A stretch of 19,778 bases of DNA from JBBDJG01 sp040880005 (GTDB lineage: Bacteria; Actinomycetota; Thermoleophilia; Solirubrobacterales; JBBDJG01). Positions 6,784-13,241 of this stretch are shown in pieces (the first letter of the stretch is position 1; each line of letters starts with the position of its first letter). The notes beneath the pieces were generated by a model. The model was not told the origin of the DNA. It saw nothing but the letters and a program-made list of their open reading frames with translations, and made no database searches. The position numbers and the translations under genes were made by a program. The stretch is taken from NCBI GenBank assembly GCA_040880005.1, contig JBBDJG010000024.1, forward strand, positions 1-19,778, in the 5' to 3' direction.

Positions 6784-7974
6784 GTGTCGGTAGAGGTCAA
6801 GCCGGTCGCGTCCAAGCGCGACCTGACTCGGTTCATCAAGCTTCCGTGGCAGCTGTATCGTAACGAGCCCAACTGGGTCCCGCCGCTGATCTCGGAACGT
6901 AGGCGGTTTCTGGACCGCTCCAGGAATCCGTTCTTCCAGCACGCCGAGGCCGAGTACTTCCTCGCCTGGCGGGATGGACGCCCGGTCGGGCGCATCTCGG
7001 CGCACGTCGATCGCAATCTCAACGAGTTTCAGGGCAACAGGTGGGGCCTGTTCGGCTTCTTCGAGTGCGAGAACGATCGAGAGGCGGCGAACGCGCTGCT
7101 CGCTGCCGCCGAGGCGTGGCTGCGCGAGCGTGGTCGCGATCGCATGGTCGGCCCGATGGACTTCACGACCAACGACGAGTGCGGCCTGCTGATCGAGGGC
7201 TACGAACTCGAGCCCTTGATCCTCGAGGGATGGCACCATCGCTACTACCGCGAGCTGATCGACGGCTACGGCCTCGGCAAGGCGATGGATCTCTGTATGT
7301 GGAAGCTGCGCCTCGACGAGGTGGACGAGCGCGGTGGCTTTCACCCGATGATCGTCAGTGCGGCCGAAAAGGTGACCGCGGAGCACGGAGTCACGATCCG
7401 CAACATGCGCAAGCGCCGGCTCGCGCAGGAGATCGAGCGGTTCCTCGAGGTTTACAACGCCGCCTGGGAGCGCAACTGGGGCTTCGTTCCGTTGAGCGAC
7501 GAGGAGGTGCGCCACTACGCGAAGGACCTCAGGCCGATCCTCGACGAGCGCTGGGCCTGGATGGCAGAGCGTGATGGCGAGATACTCGGCGCGGCGCTGT
7601 CCCTGCCCGACATCAACCAGTGCCTCAAGCACATGAATGGCAGGCTGCTGCCGTTCGGCTGGGCCAAGTTCCTGTGGCACAGGCGCAAGATCGAACGCTT
7701 GCGGGTGCTCGCGCTGGGAGTCAAGCCCGAGTACCAGCATCTCGGCATCGCGGCCAGCTTCTACATCGAGCACGTCAACACCGCGCGCAGCGAGCACGAT
7801 CACATCTGGTGGGGAGAGATGGGCTGGATCCTCGAAACGAACGAGCCGATGAATCGCGCGATGGAGGGCATGGGCGGAAAGATCGTCAAGCGGTACCGGG
7901 TCTTCGAGAAGCTGCTCGACGCAAATACGTCGGCGGGCAGCGCAACCGGTGAAGCTGTCGCGCACGGGGGGTAA
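6784..7974 (+). CDS. YghO-like GNAT N-acyltransferase, candidate bacterial ceramide synthase
   Basis: This 396-aa protein matches the YghO-like family throughout. The N-terminal part has FIKLPWQLYRNEPNWVPPL (about 16-34), then NPFFQHAEAEYFLAWRDG, VGRISAHVDRNLNEF, GLFGFFECENDREAA and MVGPMDFTTNDECGLLIEGY. The GNAT core lies about residues 300-380, with the acyl-CoA loop EYQHLGIAASFY (from 316) and ETNEPMNRAMEGMGGKI, ending KRYRVFEKLL. No TM is present. GNAT enzymes transfer acyl groups to amines. A GNAT protein has been described as the ceramide synthase of Caulobacter; I believe this family is related, but that needs an alignment. Divergent orientation to an SPT-like gene supports N-acylation of a sphingoid-like base. 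GTG 6784 is favoured over TTG 6775 because TAGTTT lies 7 bases upstream. Confidence 0.8.
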   Translation: MSVEVKPVASKRDLTRFIKLPWQLYRNEPNWVPPLISERRRFLDRSRNPFFQHAEAEYFLAWRDGRPVGRISAHVDRNLNEFQGNRWGLFGFFECENDREAANALLAAAEAWLRERGRDRMVGPMDFTTNDECGLLIEGYELEPLILEGWHHRYYRELIDGYGLGKAMDLCMWKLRLDEVDERGGFHPMIVSAAEKVTAEHGVTIRNMRKRRLAQEIERFLEVYNAAWERNWGFVPLSDEEVRHYAKDLRPILDERWAWMAERDGEILGAALSLPDINQCLKHMNGRLLPFGWAKFLWHRRKIERLRVLALGVKPEYQHLGIAASFYIEHVNTARSEHDHIWWGEMGWILETNEPMNRAMEGMGGKIVKRYRVFEKLLDANTSAGSATGEAVAHGG

Positions 7975-7986
7975 TGTGCAGGGACC

Positions 7987-8295
7987 GTGTCCGACCACCT
8001 AGAAAACGACAACGGCAGCGGCAATGGCAGCCGGTTGGAGCATCCGCCCGTTCCAACGACCGGGCCCGTGCGGGCGATTGAGCGGCGAAGGCGTCTGTTG
8101 CCGGCGATCGTGCCCTCGGCCCCGGTCGTCGCCGCCGCAGGTGGGCTCGCGGCCGGCGCGGCTACCATCGCCACGGTGCGTGCCGTGCGCTCGCGCCGTC
8201 GCACGCGGCTGGGCCGCCGCCGTCGCAAGGAAGTTCAGCGTAGCGTCGTGGCGACCCGCTCGTTCCTGGTGGACGTGCACCTGCTCGGCCGCTAG
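7987..8295 (+). CDS. Small one-TM hypothetical protein
   Basis: This 102-aa protein has a polar N-terminus (SDHLENDNGSGNGSRLEHPP), a basic RAIERRRR stretch, one hydrophobic segment (IVPSAPVVAAAGGLAAGAAT, about residues 41-60) and a strongly basic region (RSRRRTRLGRRRRKEVQR) before a hydrophobic end (FLVDVHLLGR). No function is recognised. GTG at 7987 starts the frame; TAATGT (7972-7977) lies 9 bases upstream and contains the TAA stop of the acyltransferase, so a leaderless or near-leaderless message is possible. The stop shares the palindromic CTAG (8292-8295) with the stop of the convergent thiY gene, so the two coding regions overlap by 4 bases. It could alternatively be read through from the acyltransferase gene 12 bases upstream. 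Confidence 0.6.
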   Translation: MSDHLENDNGSGNGSRLEHPPVPTTGPVRAIERRRRLLPAIVPSAPVVAAAGGLAAGAATIATVRAVRSRRRTRLGRRRRKEVQRSVVATRSFLVDVHLLGR

Positions 8296-9482
8296 AGCCC
8301 TTCGCCCGGCAGCAGGTCGTTGGTGGTCGCCTCGGAGACATCCGGCAGGTCCTCGATAAGCTTGTTCTGCCGCATCCAGCCGGCGTAGTTGCGCCACGCG
8401 GCCGGATCCATGTGGCCCCAGGGAGCGTCCCCGTCGCCGGGGAACATCGCCGGTATCGTCGCCTTCACGCTCGCGTCGAGGAGCTTGCGGTCGAGGTCGG
8501 AGTTGGCGTCGCGCAGCGCCTGGACCGCTTCGCTCGGATCCCTGCGTGCCTCGTCGGCGCCGCGTGCGGTCGCCGATATGAAGAGACGAATGTCGTTGCG
8601 GGTCTGGTCGAGCTTGTCGGAGTTGGCGACGAGCACCAGCTCGTCGTAGTCGGGCACTCCCAGCTTGTCCACCGGGATGATCGTCGGGCGCGCGCCGCGT
8701 TGACGCAGCTGGATGCCCTCGACGTTCCAGAACGCGCCCAGCGTGGCCGCGACCTTCCCCGACAGCATCACCGGGAGCAAGCTGGTTCCCACGTTGGTCT
8801 CCTTGACTGACGAGGCCGGCACCCCGGCCTCTTTCAAGATCGTGCGCAGGTAGGCGGACTGGTAGGGAATGCCCGCAGTGCCGACGCGCTTGCCGCGCAG
8901 GTCCCGCACCGACTTGACCTTCGACTTCGCGGTCGCCATCAGCGAGGTGAGCGGCCGCTGCACGAGCGCAGCCACGGCGATCACAGGCAGACCCTGCTGG
9001 CGCGCCAGAAAGACCTCCGGCTCGTAGGAGATCGCGAGGTCGGCGCGCCCCGCGGCGACCTGTTTGATCGGCGCCGCTGGATCGGAGGGGGCGTGCGTCT
9101 TCACGTCGAGCCCGACCTGCTCGTAGTAGCCCTTGTGCAGCGCCTCGAAGATTGCGGCGTGATCGGGGTTGGGGAACCAGTCGAGCGTCAGGTCGAGCTT
9201 CTGCGCCGTCGGCGTGCTCTCGACCGTCTCCGACTTCTCTCCGCACGCCACCAGGCCGCCCGACAGCGCGAGCGCGGCCAGCAAGACGATCGATCTGCCG
9301 AGTGCCCCGCCAACCAACGTTCGCCCCGTTCTGGCGACTGCGAGCCTTCGCTTGGCGGCGTCCTCAGTCGCCGCAATGGCACTGCCATTCCGGCTCCCTG
9401 CGTCCTTGCCATGCTCGGCTCTCGCTCGCCAGAAGCGGACCGACGTTGGCAGACGCGGCACTAGACCTCGGCTGATGCTCAA
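8292..9482 (-). CDS. thiY: ABC transporter substrate-binding lipoprotein, ThiY-like (HMP-precursor binding, NMT1/THI5 fold)
   Basis: This is the extracytoplasmic binding protein of the riboswitch-controlled uptake system. Its NMT1/THI5-like domain opens with LDLTLDWFPNPDHAAIFEAL and KGYYEQVGLDV, close to ThiY-type proteins that bind formylaminopyrimidine, a thiamine pyrimidine precursor. Other family features are AAGRADLAISYEPE, LRGKRVGTAGIPYQSAYL and LGAFWNVEGI. A lipobox L-V-A-C puts the lipidated cysteine at residue 80 of the longest form, which is unusually far in. TTG 9482 has AAGGAGG 4 bases upstream and overlaps the thiX stop, but it gives a long tail before the signal peptide. TTG at residue 56 would give a normal 24-residue signal peptide. 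The mature protein is unaffected. It is the third gene of the operon; the order ATPase, permease, binding protein is clear. Confidence 0.88.
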   Translation of the reverse strand: MSISRGLVPRLPTSVRFWRARAEHGKDAGSRNGSAIAATEDAAKRRLAVARTGRTLVGGALGRSIVLLAALALSGGLVACGEKSETVESTPTAQKLDLTLDWFPNPDHAAIFEALHKGYYEQVGLDVKTHAPSDPAAPIKQVAAGRADLAISYEPEVFLARQQGLPVIAVAALVQRPLTSLMATAKSKVKSVRDLRGKRVGTAGIPYQSAYLRTILKEAGVPASSVKETNVGTSLLPVMLSGKVAATLGAFWNVEGIQLRQRGARPTIIPVDKLGVPDYDELVLVANSDKLDQTRNDIRLFISATARGADEARRDPSEAVQALRDANSDLDRKLLDASVKATIPAMFPGDGDAPWGHMDPAAWRNYAGWMRQNKLIEDLPDVSEATTNDLLPGEGL

Positions 9483-10249
9483 CTCTCCTCCTTGCCCGAC
9501 CAGGGAACAGTCCAGCGCTCGAGGGCGGCGACCGCAGCGAACAGCGCGATCGCCATCATCGAGAGCAATGTCACGGCGGCGAACACCCTAGCCGTAACGA
9601 GCTGCGCCGTGCCGACCTGGATGGCATGGCCCAGCCCGGCATCGGAGCCCACCAACTCGCCGAACACCGCCCCGATCACCGCGACGGCCACCGCGATCTT
9701 CGCGCCCGAGAAGACGAATGGCAGCGAGCGAGGCAGCTCCAGGCGCCACAACGTCTGCCGGCGAGAGGCCCCGAGCGTGCTCATCATGTCGATCTGGGCA
9801 CGGTCCACCGACCCCAGACCGTCGAGCGTGTTGACGACGATCGGAAAGAAGCAGACCAGGGCGATCACGATCAGCTTCGGGCCGACGCCGAAGCCGAACC
9901 AGATCACCAGGATCGGCGCGAGCACGATCACGGGGATCGCCTGAGAGGCGACCACGAGCGGATATACGGAGCGGCGAAGCGCCTGCGAGAGGTGCAGCGC
10001 CACCGCGATCGCAAGCCCGGCGAGCAGCGCAATGCCGAAGCCCAGTAGCACCTCCTTGGCCGTGACCCACGCGTCGGCAAACAGCAGCTCACGATCGTCA
10101 ACGAGCGAACGCGCGACCTCGGTCGGCGCCGGCAGGAGATAGTCCTCGATCCGGCCCAGACGGGCCAGCGTCTCCCACGCGATCAGCGCTGCTACCAATA
10201 GCGCCGCCGGTGGGAGCCACGAGGCCGCTCGTCGCCGGTCGCCGCTCAC
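9479..10249 (-). CDS. thiX: ABC transporter permease, ThiX-like
   Basis: This 256-aa inner-membrane permease belongs to the binding-protein-dependent (SsuC/TauC/ThiX) family. It has about six TMs, beginning WLPPAALLVAALIAWETL, then a YLLPAPTEVARSLV segment typical of the family. The ATPase-contacting EAA-type loop reads DMMSTLGASRRQTLWRLELP followed by SLPFVFSGAKIAVAVAVIGA. It passes the pyrimidine precursor delivered by the binding protein. GTG at 10249 is chosen because it overlaps the ATPase stop (GTGA, 10246-10249); the open frame extends to 10732 but would lie antiparallel-free inside the ATPase gene in another frame. The end overlaps the binding-protein start and carries that gene's AAGGAGG. 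No odd residues were noticed. Confidence 0.9.
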   Translation of the reverse strand: MSGDRRRAASWLPPAALLVAALIAWETLARLGRIEDYLLPAPTEVARSLVDDRELLFADAWVTAKEVLLGFGIALLAGLAIAVALHLSQALRRSVYPLVVASQAIPVIVLAPILVIWFGFGVGPKLIVIALVCFFPIVVNTLDGLGSVDRAQIDMMSTLGASRRQTLWRLELPRSLPFVFSGAKIAVAVAVIGAVFGELVGSDAGLGHAIQVGTAQLVTARVFAAVTLLSMMAIALFAAVAALERWTVPWSGKEES

Positions 10250-11055
10250 GAGAGCGCCTCCAAGGCTTGCTGTCGCATCGCCACGAAATCCGCCGACGTG
10301 ACGCTGCTCGCACGTGGCAGACGGCGCGGCGAGGGAACGTCGAGCTGGGCGCGCACGGTGCCCGGTCGCGCGGACAGGATCGCCACCCGGTCGGCAAGGA
10401 ACAGCGCCTCCTCGACATCGTGCGTGACAAGCACGACCGTGCGCGACTGCCCACCCAGTGCGCGCGCCAGCCACTCCTGCATCTCGGCGCGCGTGATCGT
10501 GTCGAGTGAGCCGAACGGCTCGTCGAGCAGCAACACGGGCTTGCCCGTGAGCAGCGTTCGAACGAACGCAACGCGCTGGCGCATGCCCCCGGACAGCTCG
10601 TACGGACGCGCATCGGCGAAGCCCGCCAGGCCGAAGCGCTCCAGCAGCGGCAGGGCGCCGGCGCGGGCACGGTTGCGCGATGCACCGAGCATCTGCAGGG
10701 GAAGCGCCGCGTTGTCCAGCGCCGAGCGCCACGGGAACAGCAGATCGCGCTGGAACATCAGCGCGCAGCTGGCCAGTCGATCGAGCGAGCCAGATCCGTT
10801 CCCGACGCGGATGTCCCCCGCGGTCGGCTCTTGGAGGCCGCAGATCAACTCGAGCAGGGTCGACTTCCCGCAGCCCGAGGGACCCACGACTGCCAGCACC
10901 TCGCCACGCTCGACCGACAGGTTCAACCCGGACAGGACCTGCAACGCGTCGTCTCGACGCGCGAAGCTCTTGCCGGCGCCACGGACTTCGATAGCGCTGT
11001 CGCCGCGAGAAGGCCCCGAAGTCCTGCGCTGCTGCTCTAGGGTCTCGGTCGGCAC
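10246..11055 (-). CDS. thiZ: ABC transporter ATP-binding protein, ThiZ-like
   Basis: This 269-aa ATPase drives the thiamine-precursor importer. Motifs are complete: Walker A GPSGCGKST, Q-loop in LMFQRDLLFPWRSAL, signature LSGGMRQRVAF, Walker B VLLLDEPFGSLD and the H-loop VTHDVEEAL. It most resembles the SsuB/TauB/ThiZ branch. The longest frame starts at ATG 11076, but that ATG is the conserved GGTAATGCC of the TPP riboswitch. GTG at 11055 has AAGGGAG 5 bases upstream, so this start is preferred. That Shine-Dalgarno is the 3' end of the riboswitch, so TPP binding should hide it and lower translation of the whole operon. First gene of thiZ-thiX-thiY, joined to thiX by a GTGA overlap. Confidence 0.9.
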   Translation of the reverse strand: MPTETLEQQRRTSGPSRGDSAIEVRGAGKSFARRDDALQVLSGLNLSVERGEVLAVVGPSGCGKSTLLELICGLQEPTAGDIRVGNGSGSLDRLASCALMFQRDLLFPWRSALDNAALPLQMLGASRNRARAGALPLLERFGLAGFADARPYELSGGMRQRVAFVRTLLTGKPVLLLDEPFGSLDTITRAEMQEWLARALGGQSRTVVLVTHDVEEALFLADRVAILSARPGTVRAQLDVPSPRRLPRASSVTSADFVAMRQQALEALS

Positions 11056-11060
11056 AGACG

Positions 11061-11067
11061 CTCCCTT
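11061..11067 (-). promoter_or_regulatory. Shine-Dalgarno of thiZ embedded in the riboswitch
   Basis: AAGGGAG is both the conserved 3' end of the thi box and a ribosome-binding site 5 bases from GTG 11055. It decides the thiZ start and points to translational control. Confidence 0.75.
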
Positions 11068-11165
11068 CGCGGGCATTACCCCACAGGTTCTAAGGGTCAG
11101 CGCCGGGTAGGTCGGTCCCTGGAGGCGCTATCTCAGCCCGCTGTTCCTGCGAGCACCCCTGACAC
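11062..11165 (-). promoter_or_regulatory. TPP riboswitch (THI element)
   Basis: The - strand contains the thi-box elements in order: CAGGGGTGC (near 11161), a P3 stem GCTCGC/GCGGGC, the invariant CTGAGAT (about 11135-11129), a P3a stem AGCGCC/GGCGCT, ACCCTTAGAACCTG (about 11096-11083), GGGGTAATGCC (about 11083-11073) and GCGAAGGGA ending at 11062. It binds thiamine pyrophosphate and would switch off the thiZXY importer when the vitamin is plentiful. There is no terminator between it and thiZ, and the element includes the gene's Shine-Dalgarno, so control is probably at translation initiation. The outer P1 stem looks weak by eye. Confidence 0.95.
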
Positions 11166-11169
11166 AGTC

Positions 11170-11175
11170 AGTCTA
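11170..11175 (-). promoter_or_regulatory. Candidate -10 box (TAGACT) for the thi operon
   Basis: TAGACT lies just upstream of the riboswitch, so transcription would start near 11163, at the edge of the aptamer. The same hexamer occurs at 2777. No clear -35 box is seen. If the true start were this close the P1 stem would be short, so a farther promoter is also possible. Confidence 0.35.
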
Positions 11176-11217
11176 GCGGCCGCCGTCAGGCGGACGCTCC
11201 AGCGTGCCGGGGGTCGA

Positions 11218-11234
11218 GGGGGCGGCGAGCCCCC
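11218..11234. other. GC hairpin downstream of the 91-aa gene
   Basis: GGGGGC (11218-11223), 5-base loop, GCCCCC (11229-11234). It lies about 40 bases after the stop of the 91-aa gene and upstream of the thi operon. No T tract follows on either strand, so it may be a pause or RNA-end-protecting hairpin rather than a standard intrinsic terminator. Confidence 0.4.
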
Positions 11235-11274
11235 CGATGTTTCGTCTATCGCCAACCCCGGAACGCCAGTGCGG

Positions 11275-11550
11275 TCAGGCCGGCTCGCGTTCGAGCGCTT
11301 GCTCGTACTCGGAGGTGACGAGGTATCCGCGGCATAGAAAGGTCACACGCCCGTCCGCGGCCGAGCTGATGCGAGCGTCAGACAGCCGCTGGGTGACGGC
11401 TTGGACGAGCTGTTCGTGCTGGCGGACCGGACCCGTCGGCCGCACCACGTCGAAGCGTTCCAGCGATATGGGGCGCCCGCTGCCGTCGGTCATCTCGACG
11501 ATTAGGCCCACGGTCGGCCTGAAGCCATCGTTTTCAAGCTGTTCGTCCAC
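11275..11550 (-). CDS. Small hypothetical protein (91 aa)
   Basis: This 91-aa soluble protein has no family I recognise. It begins DEQLENDGFRPTVGLIVEMTDGS and continues SLERFDVVRPTGPVRQHEQLV, then a helix QAVTQRLSDARISSA and a strand pattern DGRVTFLCRGYLVTSEYEQAL. The alternation suggests a small alpha/beta fold, with no TM or signal peptide. GTG at 11550 is supported by GGAGGAG about 6 bases upstream. The start codon lies within the third of three tandem 14-base repeats. It is separated by 83 bases from the next - strand gene upstream, so it may have its own promoter or be the end of the MoxR/VWA operon. Composition agrees with the neighbours. Confidence 0.6.
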   Translation of the reverse strand: MDEQLENDGFRPTVGLIVEMTDGSGRPISLERFDVVRPTGPVRQHEQLVQAVTQRLSDARISSAADGRVTFLCRGYLVTSEYEQALEREPA

Positions 11551-11588
11551 TGCTACTCCTCCACTGCTGCCAATCCACTGCTGCTAAT
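11547..11588. repeat. Three tandem 14-base repeats over the start of the 91-aa gene
   Basis: Units on the + strand are CCACTGCTACTCCT (11547-11560), CCACTGCTGCCAAT (11561-11574) and CCACTGCTGCTAAT (11575-11588). Each contains, on the - strand, AGCAGTGG with a potential GTG start. Only the last one read on the - strand has the GGAGGAG ribosome site ahead of it. Fourteen bases is not a multiple of three, so the repeat is not coding-driven. Confidence 0.75.
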
Positions 11589-11591
11589 ACA

Positions 11592-11601
11592 AGAGTACTC
11601 T
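11592..11601. repeat. Perfect 10-bp palindrome AGAGTACTCT
   Basis: It lies in the 83-base gap between the 54-aa and 91-aa genes, 4 bases from the tandem repeats. It could be an operator for the 91-aa gene. A second AGAG-NN-CTCT palindrome occurs at 18169-18178. Chance occurrence cannot be excluded. Confidence 0.35.
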
Positions 11602-11633
11602 GCTTTTATCCCGATGCCAAGCGCAATACACGC

Positions 11634-11798
11634 TTAGCCGCCTCCGCGCATCGTCTGCCAGATCGTGCCGCCGGCCATCGCGCCAGCCACGCCCCCGAAC
11701 AGGACCACGATCGGCGGCGCGTCGCTCATCTGCACGAGCGCCAGCGAAAGCACGCCGACGGCGATCATTCCCAGAATGCGTGCCTCCCATTTCTGCAT
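11634..11798 (-). CDS. Small two-TM membrane protein (54 aa)
   Basis: Reading the - strand from ATG 11798 gives a 54-aa protein starting MQKWEARILGMIAVGV and ending GTIWQTMRGGG. It has two hydrophobic helices: about residues 8-24 (ILGMIAVGVLSLALVQM) and 29-47 (PIVVLFGGVAGAMAGGTIW), linked by a short polar SDAPP turn. Gly spacing in the second helix (GGVAGAMAGG) suggests tight helix packing. It begins 18 bases after the VWA-gene stop with no strong Shine-Dalgarno, so translation probably depends on the upstream gene. A 2-TM hairpin of this size could be a subunit or regulator of a membrane complex linked to the MoxR/VWA pair; that role is only inferred from position. Easily missed because of its size. 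Confidence 0.6.
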   Translation of the reverse strand: MQKWEARILGMIAVGVLSLALVQMSDAPPIVVLFGGVAGAMAGGTIWQTMRGGG

Positions 11799-11816
11799 TC
11801 GACCGCGTGTCGCCGG

Positions 11817-13241
11817 TTAGACGACTTCCGGGCGGTCTGCGACGACGTTGACGAACTGCTCGAGCTGCTTGGTCGTCCAGCACTCGAACGCGCGATCGCA
11901 GTAGGGCTCGTAGGCTGCCATTACAGAATCCCCGTAGTTCCAGTAGAGCCTCGGCTCGGGGTTGAGCCAGAAGGTGCGGCCGGCGTGCTCGGCAATCTCA
12001 CCGAACTTGCGCGCATGTGGCTCACGACCGTTGGTGCGTGCGTCACCGAGCACGATCACCGTCGAGCGTGGATCCAGATCGTCCGCGGTCCGCTCGAGGA
12101 ACTCTAGCCAGACGCGTCCGTAGTCGGTATAGCCCGACACGTCGGCAACGCCGGCCTCACGGGCGATGCGCTCGGACACGGCGCGGAAGCTGCGCTCGCG
12201 CTCGAACGTGTCGGTGACCTCGTCGATGCGCTCAACGAAGACGAAGCTGCGCAGCTTGCGAAACGAGTCGTGCAGGGCGTGCAGTACGGAGAGGAAGAAC
12301 ACCGATGCGCTCGTCACGGAGGTCGAGACATCGCAGAGCACGTATATCTCCGGCCTGCGCGGCCGCCGCGGGCGAAATCGCAGCCGCAGCGGCACGCCTC
12401 CCGTCTCCAGCGAGGCGCGCATCGTGCGGCGCACGTCGACGACCTGGCTGCGGCGACGCCCCCGCTGCTCGTGTCCGTGGGTCGCGAGCCGCCGCTTCAA
12501 CTGAGCAACCACGCGGTGCACCTGAGCGAGATCCTGCAGTGGCCCGCCCGGCAGGGCACGGTCGAACTCGTGCAGCGGCTTGGCGGGCGGCAGCGACTCG
12601 GTGCGCTCGATCAGCGCCCGCTCGAGCTCGCGCCGCAGCAGCGCCTCGAAGCGGCGCAGGCTCTCGCGGTCCAGCCCGTCGCCCTCCTGGCCCCGGCCGG
12701 ACTGCTGTCGCAACTCCAGCGCACGGCGAATGCGCTGCACGTCGACGCCGATCACGCCTGAGCTTTCTCCCTGGCCGCCGAAGGCCGCGACCGCGAGGCG
12801 TGCGAGATCGCTCATCTCTCCGTCGTTTCCGGCCCGGATCGCCTCCTGGATTCGGGCGCGCAGCTCGTCGAGGTCGATCCGCTCGTTGCCGGATCCTTCG
12901 AAGCGATGCTCTTTGACGTCCCGCTCGACAGCCTCCGCCTCGACTGCCCGGAAGAAGAATCGGTCGAACACCAGCTCGAACACCCTCCTGTCCTGCTGCG
13001 ACTTGGCCAAGGTCGCTGCCAGCGCTTCGCGGAAATCCGCCCGCGCACTCCAGTCGATCTCGTCGAGGACTTTGAACGCGTCCAGAATCTCGGCGGTGCC
13101 GACGTTCACTCCCTCGGAGCGCAGCTCGTCGCAGAAGCGCAGCACCTGCGGCGCAAGCCCGGGCGTCGCGGCGCGCTCGGGCAACCCACCGTAGAGGGCA
13201 CGCCCGCTAGGAGGCTTGTTCAGCCTGTCCGAGGACGCCAT
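11817..13241 (-). CDS. VWA-domain protein, CoxE-like
   Basis: This 474-aa protein pairs with the upstream MoxR-type ATPase. The first 290 residues are mostly helical and charged, starting APQVLRFCDELRSEGVNVGTAEILDAF, the usual N-terminal region of CoxE-type proteins. The VWA domain begins at EIYVLCDVSTSV, with an intact MIDAS metal site D304-x-S306-x-S308, and continues to VIVLGDARTN and TFWLNPEPRLYWNYGDS. MoxR/VWA pairs act as chaperones that insert metals or remodel enzyme complexes; in CO dehydrogenase operons they are CoxD and CoxE. No molybdenum hydroxylase genes are in this window, so the client is unknown. The ATG at 13241 gives a 35-base overlap with the ATPase gene. A 54-aa membrane protein follows after 18 bases. 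Confidence 0.85.
   Translation of the reverse strand: MASSDRLNKPPSGRALYGGLPERAATPGLAPQVLRFCDELRSEGVNVGTAEILDAFKVLDEIDWSARADFREALAATLAKSQQDRRVFELVFDRFFFRAVEAEAVERDVKEHRFEGSGNERIDLDELRARIQEAIRAGNDGEMSDLARLAVAAFGGQGESSGVIGVDVQRIRRALELRQQSGRGQEGDGLDRESLRRFEALLRRELERALIERTESLPPAKPLHEFDRALPGGPLQDLAQVHRVVAQLKRRLATHGHEQRGRRRSQVVDVRRTMRASLETGGVPLRLRFRPRRPRRPEIYVLCDVSTSVTSASVFFLSVLHALHDSFRKLRSFVFVERIDEVTDTFERERSFRAVSERIAREAGVADVSGYTDYGRVWLEFLERTADDLDPRSTVIVLGDARTNGREPHARKFGEIAEHAGRTFWLNPEPRLYWNYGDSVMAAYEPYCDRAFECWTTKQLEQFVNVVADRPEVV

Noticed and set aside
6082..7998. Long - strand open frame (over 600 codons) across the oxoamine synthase and acyltransferase genes
   Set aside because: It is opposite or out of frame to two proteins with clear motifs; its own translation is Arg/Pro/Asp-rich with no domain. 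Typical GC-rich shadow.
11584..11883. 99-codon - strand frame over the 54-aa gene
   Set aside because: Arg/Asp-rich low-complexity translation. The overlapping 54-codon frame has a far more protein-like pattern of two TMs.
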